Source of the DNA: Ruminococcus sp.
GTDB taxonomy: Bacteria; Bacillota; Clostridia; Oscillospirales; Ruminococcaceae
Direction: 5' to 3'
Length of the DNA stretch: 6,505 bases
Assembly: GCA_003446315.1 (NCBI GenBank)
Contig: DMBA01000221.1
Coordinates: 1-6,505, forward strand
Shown: one piece after another, positions 5,867 to 6,505 of the stretch
Position numbering within the stretch: position 1 is the stretch's first letter
Layout of the letters: each line of letters starts with the position of its first letter
Notes under the pieces: generated by a model
The model's database searches: none
What the model was told of the DNA's origin: nothing
What the model saw: only the letters and a program-made list of their open reading frames with translations
Program-made: the position numbers and the translations under genes

Positions 5867-6013
5867 ATGGAAATAACCGAACTGAATTGCATCCCGTTCA
5901 CGGGATTCCCGATGAAGCAGCCGGAAATGCAGATCGAAGCACCGGCACCGAATCCGTTTGAACCGGTCGCAGCGGAAACAGATTTTTCCCGCGATACGCA
6001 AACTTGGGATTAA
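5867..6013 (+). CDS. 48-residue small hypothetical protein
   Basis: ATG 5867 to TAA 6011-6013. AAGGGGG at 5853-5859 lies 7 nt before the start, a good Shine-Dalgarno and the main support for translation. The product is acidic and Pro/Glu-rich (it contains IEAPAPNPFEPVAAE and ends DTQTWD), with one Cys at position 8. It has no membrane segment, signal peptide or known domain. It lies 38 nt after the gdhA remnant and 74 nt before pntA on the same strand, so it may be cotranscribed with pntA. It could be a real small protein, a translated leader, or a decayed gene tail. I do not recognise it. Confidence 0.5.
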   Translation: MEITELNCIPFTGFPMKQPEMQIEAPAPNPFEPVAAETDFSRDTQTWD

Positions 6014-6026
6014 CCGAATACAATAA

Positions 6027-6060
6027 GGATACGCCCTTTCAAAGAGGAGAGGGCGTATCC
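6027..6060 (+). other. Stem-loop between the small ORF and pntA
   Basis: GGATACGCCCT (6027-6037) pairs perfectly with AGGGCGTATCC (6050-6060). Three further inner pairs, one G-U, leave a 6-nt loop. There is no T-run on either side, so it is a poor intrinsic terminator. It ends 15 bases before the GAGGAG of pntA, where it could influence processing, mRNA stability or readthrough. Regulation is inference. Confidence 0.6.
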
Positions 6061-6087
6061 ATTGCTGTCTACAGAGAGGAGAATGAG

Positions 6088-6505
6088 ATGAAATCCATTT
6101 TGGTCTGTCGGGAGACTGACCCGCGTGAAACCAGAGTCGCACTGATCCCGGATGATATCAAAAAGCTCATCGGTATGGGCTTTTCGTGCAAAGTCGTAAG
6201 GGGTGCAGGCGAAAAAAGCGGCTTTTCAGATGCAGCATATGAAAAAGCCGGAGCCGTCATGATCGGCACGGAGCAGGAAGGATATGACAGTGAGATCGTC
6301 CTGCGTATTCTGAAGCCGCAGAGCGCAGCGGGATTAAAACCCGGCACGCTTCATCTGAGCTATCTGGATCCGTTCAATGAAAAGGAACTGCTGCATGATT
6401 TTGCGAAAAGCGGCGTGCAGGCAGTTTCACTGGAAATGATCCCGCGCACCACACTTGCACAGAAAATGGATGTGCAGTCCTCGCAGACATCGCTTGCGGG
6501 ATATG
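6088..6505 (+). CDS. pntA: NAD(P) transhydrogenase alpha subunit, N-terminal part (partial)
   Basis: ATG 6088 opens a frame that runs off the right edge after 139 codons. The start is set by GAGGAG at 6076-6081, 6 nt upstream; an ATG at 6083 is out of frame. The N-terminus has the PntA/alanine-dehydrogenase fold signature: ETDPRETRVALIP, then KLIGMGF, RGAGEKSGFSDAAYEKAGA, and IVLRILKP. The segment EMIPRTTLAQKMDVQSS followed by QTSLAGY (about 117-139) is the PntA pattern (R-x-x-x-AQ-x-MD-x-x-SSQ-x-x-x-AGY) and argues against alanine dehydrogenase. PntA is the NAD(H)-binding part of the proton-translocating transhydrogenase, which makes NADPH from NADH using the proton gradient. The Rossmann domain and the remaining subunits should lie to the right. 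Confidence 0.9.
   Translation, partial: MKSILVCRETDPRETRVALIPDDIKKLIGMGFSCKVVRGAGEKSGFSDAAYEKAGAVMIGTEQEGYDSEIVLRILKPQSAAGLKPGTLHLSYLDPFNEKELLHDFAKSGVQAVSLEMIPRTTLAQKMDVQSSQTSLAGY

Noticed and set aside
6088..6505. Alanine dehydrogenase
   Set aside because: The family shares the N-terminal fold, but the AQKMD...SSQ...AGY segment is the transhydrogenase pattern.

Overview
The window looks like chromosomal DNA of a Gram-positive gut or rumen Clostridia member close to Ruminococcus (Oscillospiraceae). This is inferred from strong GGAGG-type ribosome binding sites, the paired UPF0237 (ACT) and UPF0210 genes, a secreted cohesin-like protein, and a Thr-rich lipoprotein glycosidase. No 16S rRNA or other marker gene is present, so the genus is not proven.

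Left part (1-1130): the 3' end of an unrecognised plus-strand gene, then a consensus-perfect sigma-A promoter (TTGACA, 17 nt, TATAAT). Its transcript should start with a 10-bp perfect hairpin. It drives a 226-residue protein with a signal peptide, a cohesin-like beta-sandwich domain and a C-terminal membrane anchor. A long stem-loop with a T-run ends this unit, and a second hairpin ends the opposing operon.

Middle (1182-5180, minus strand): a tight four-gene operon read right to left. The order is ACT-domain protein (UPF0237), UPF0210/DUF711 protein, YwqG-like DUF1963 protein, and a secreted GH3 beta-N-acetylhexosaminidase-like lipoprotein. Gaps are 15, 8 and 13 nt, and each gene has its own Shine-Dalgarno. 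The first two form a widely conserved pair, probably a small-molecule sensor and an enzyme-like partner. The last two look like local additions.

Right part (5152-6505): a composite repeat array lies in the operon's promoter region. It has four copies of a 38-bp unit ending in a GC-rich mini-hairpin, set within a 197-bp-spaced 87-bp perfect direct repeat. The repeat duplicates the operon's promoter elements. The array is followed by a decayed 3' end of NADP-glutamate dehydrogenase (about 68 C-terminal residues only), a 48-residue small ORF with a good ribosome binding site, a stem-loop, and the 5' end of pntA (NAD(P) transhydrogenase alpha), cut by the window edge. The combination of repeats and a truncated gene suggests a past rearrangement here. 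I see no mobile element, CRISPR array, tRNA or rRNA. The most unexplained item is the repeat array with its gdhA remnant. I do not see a clearly new multi-gene system.
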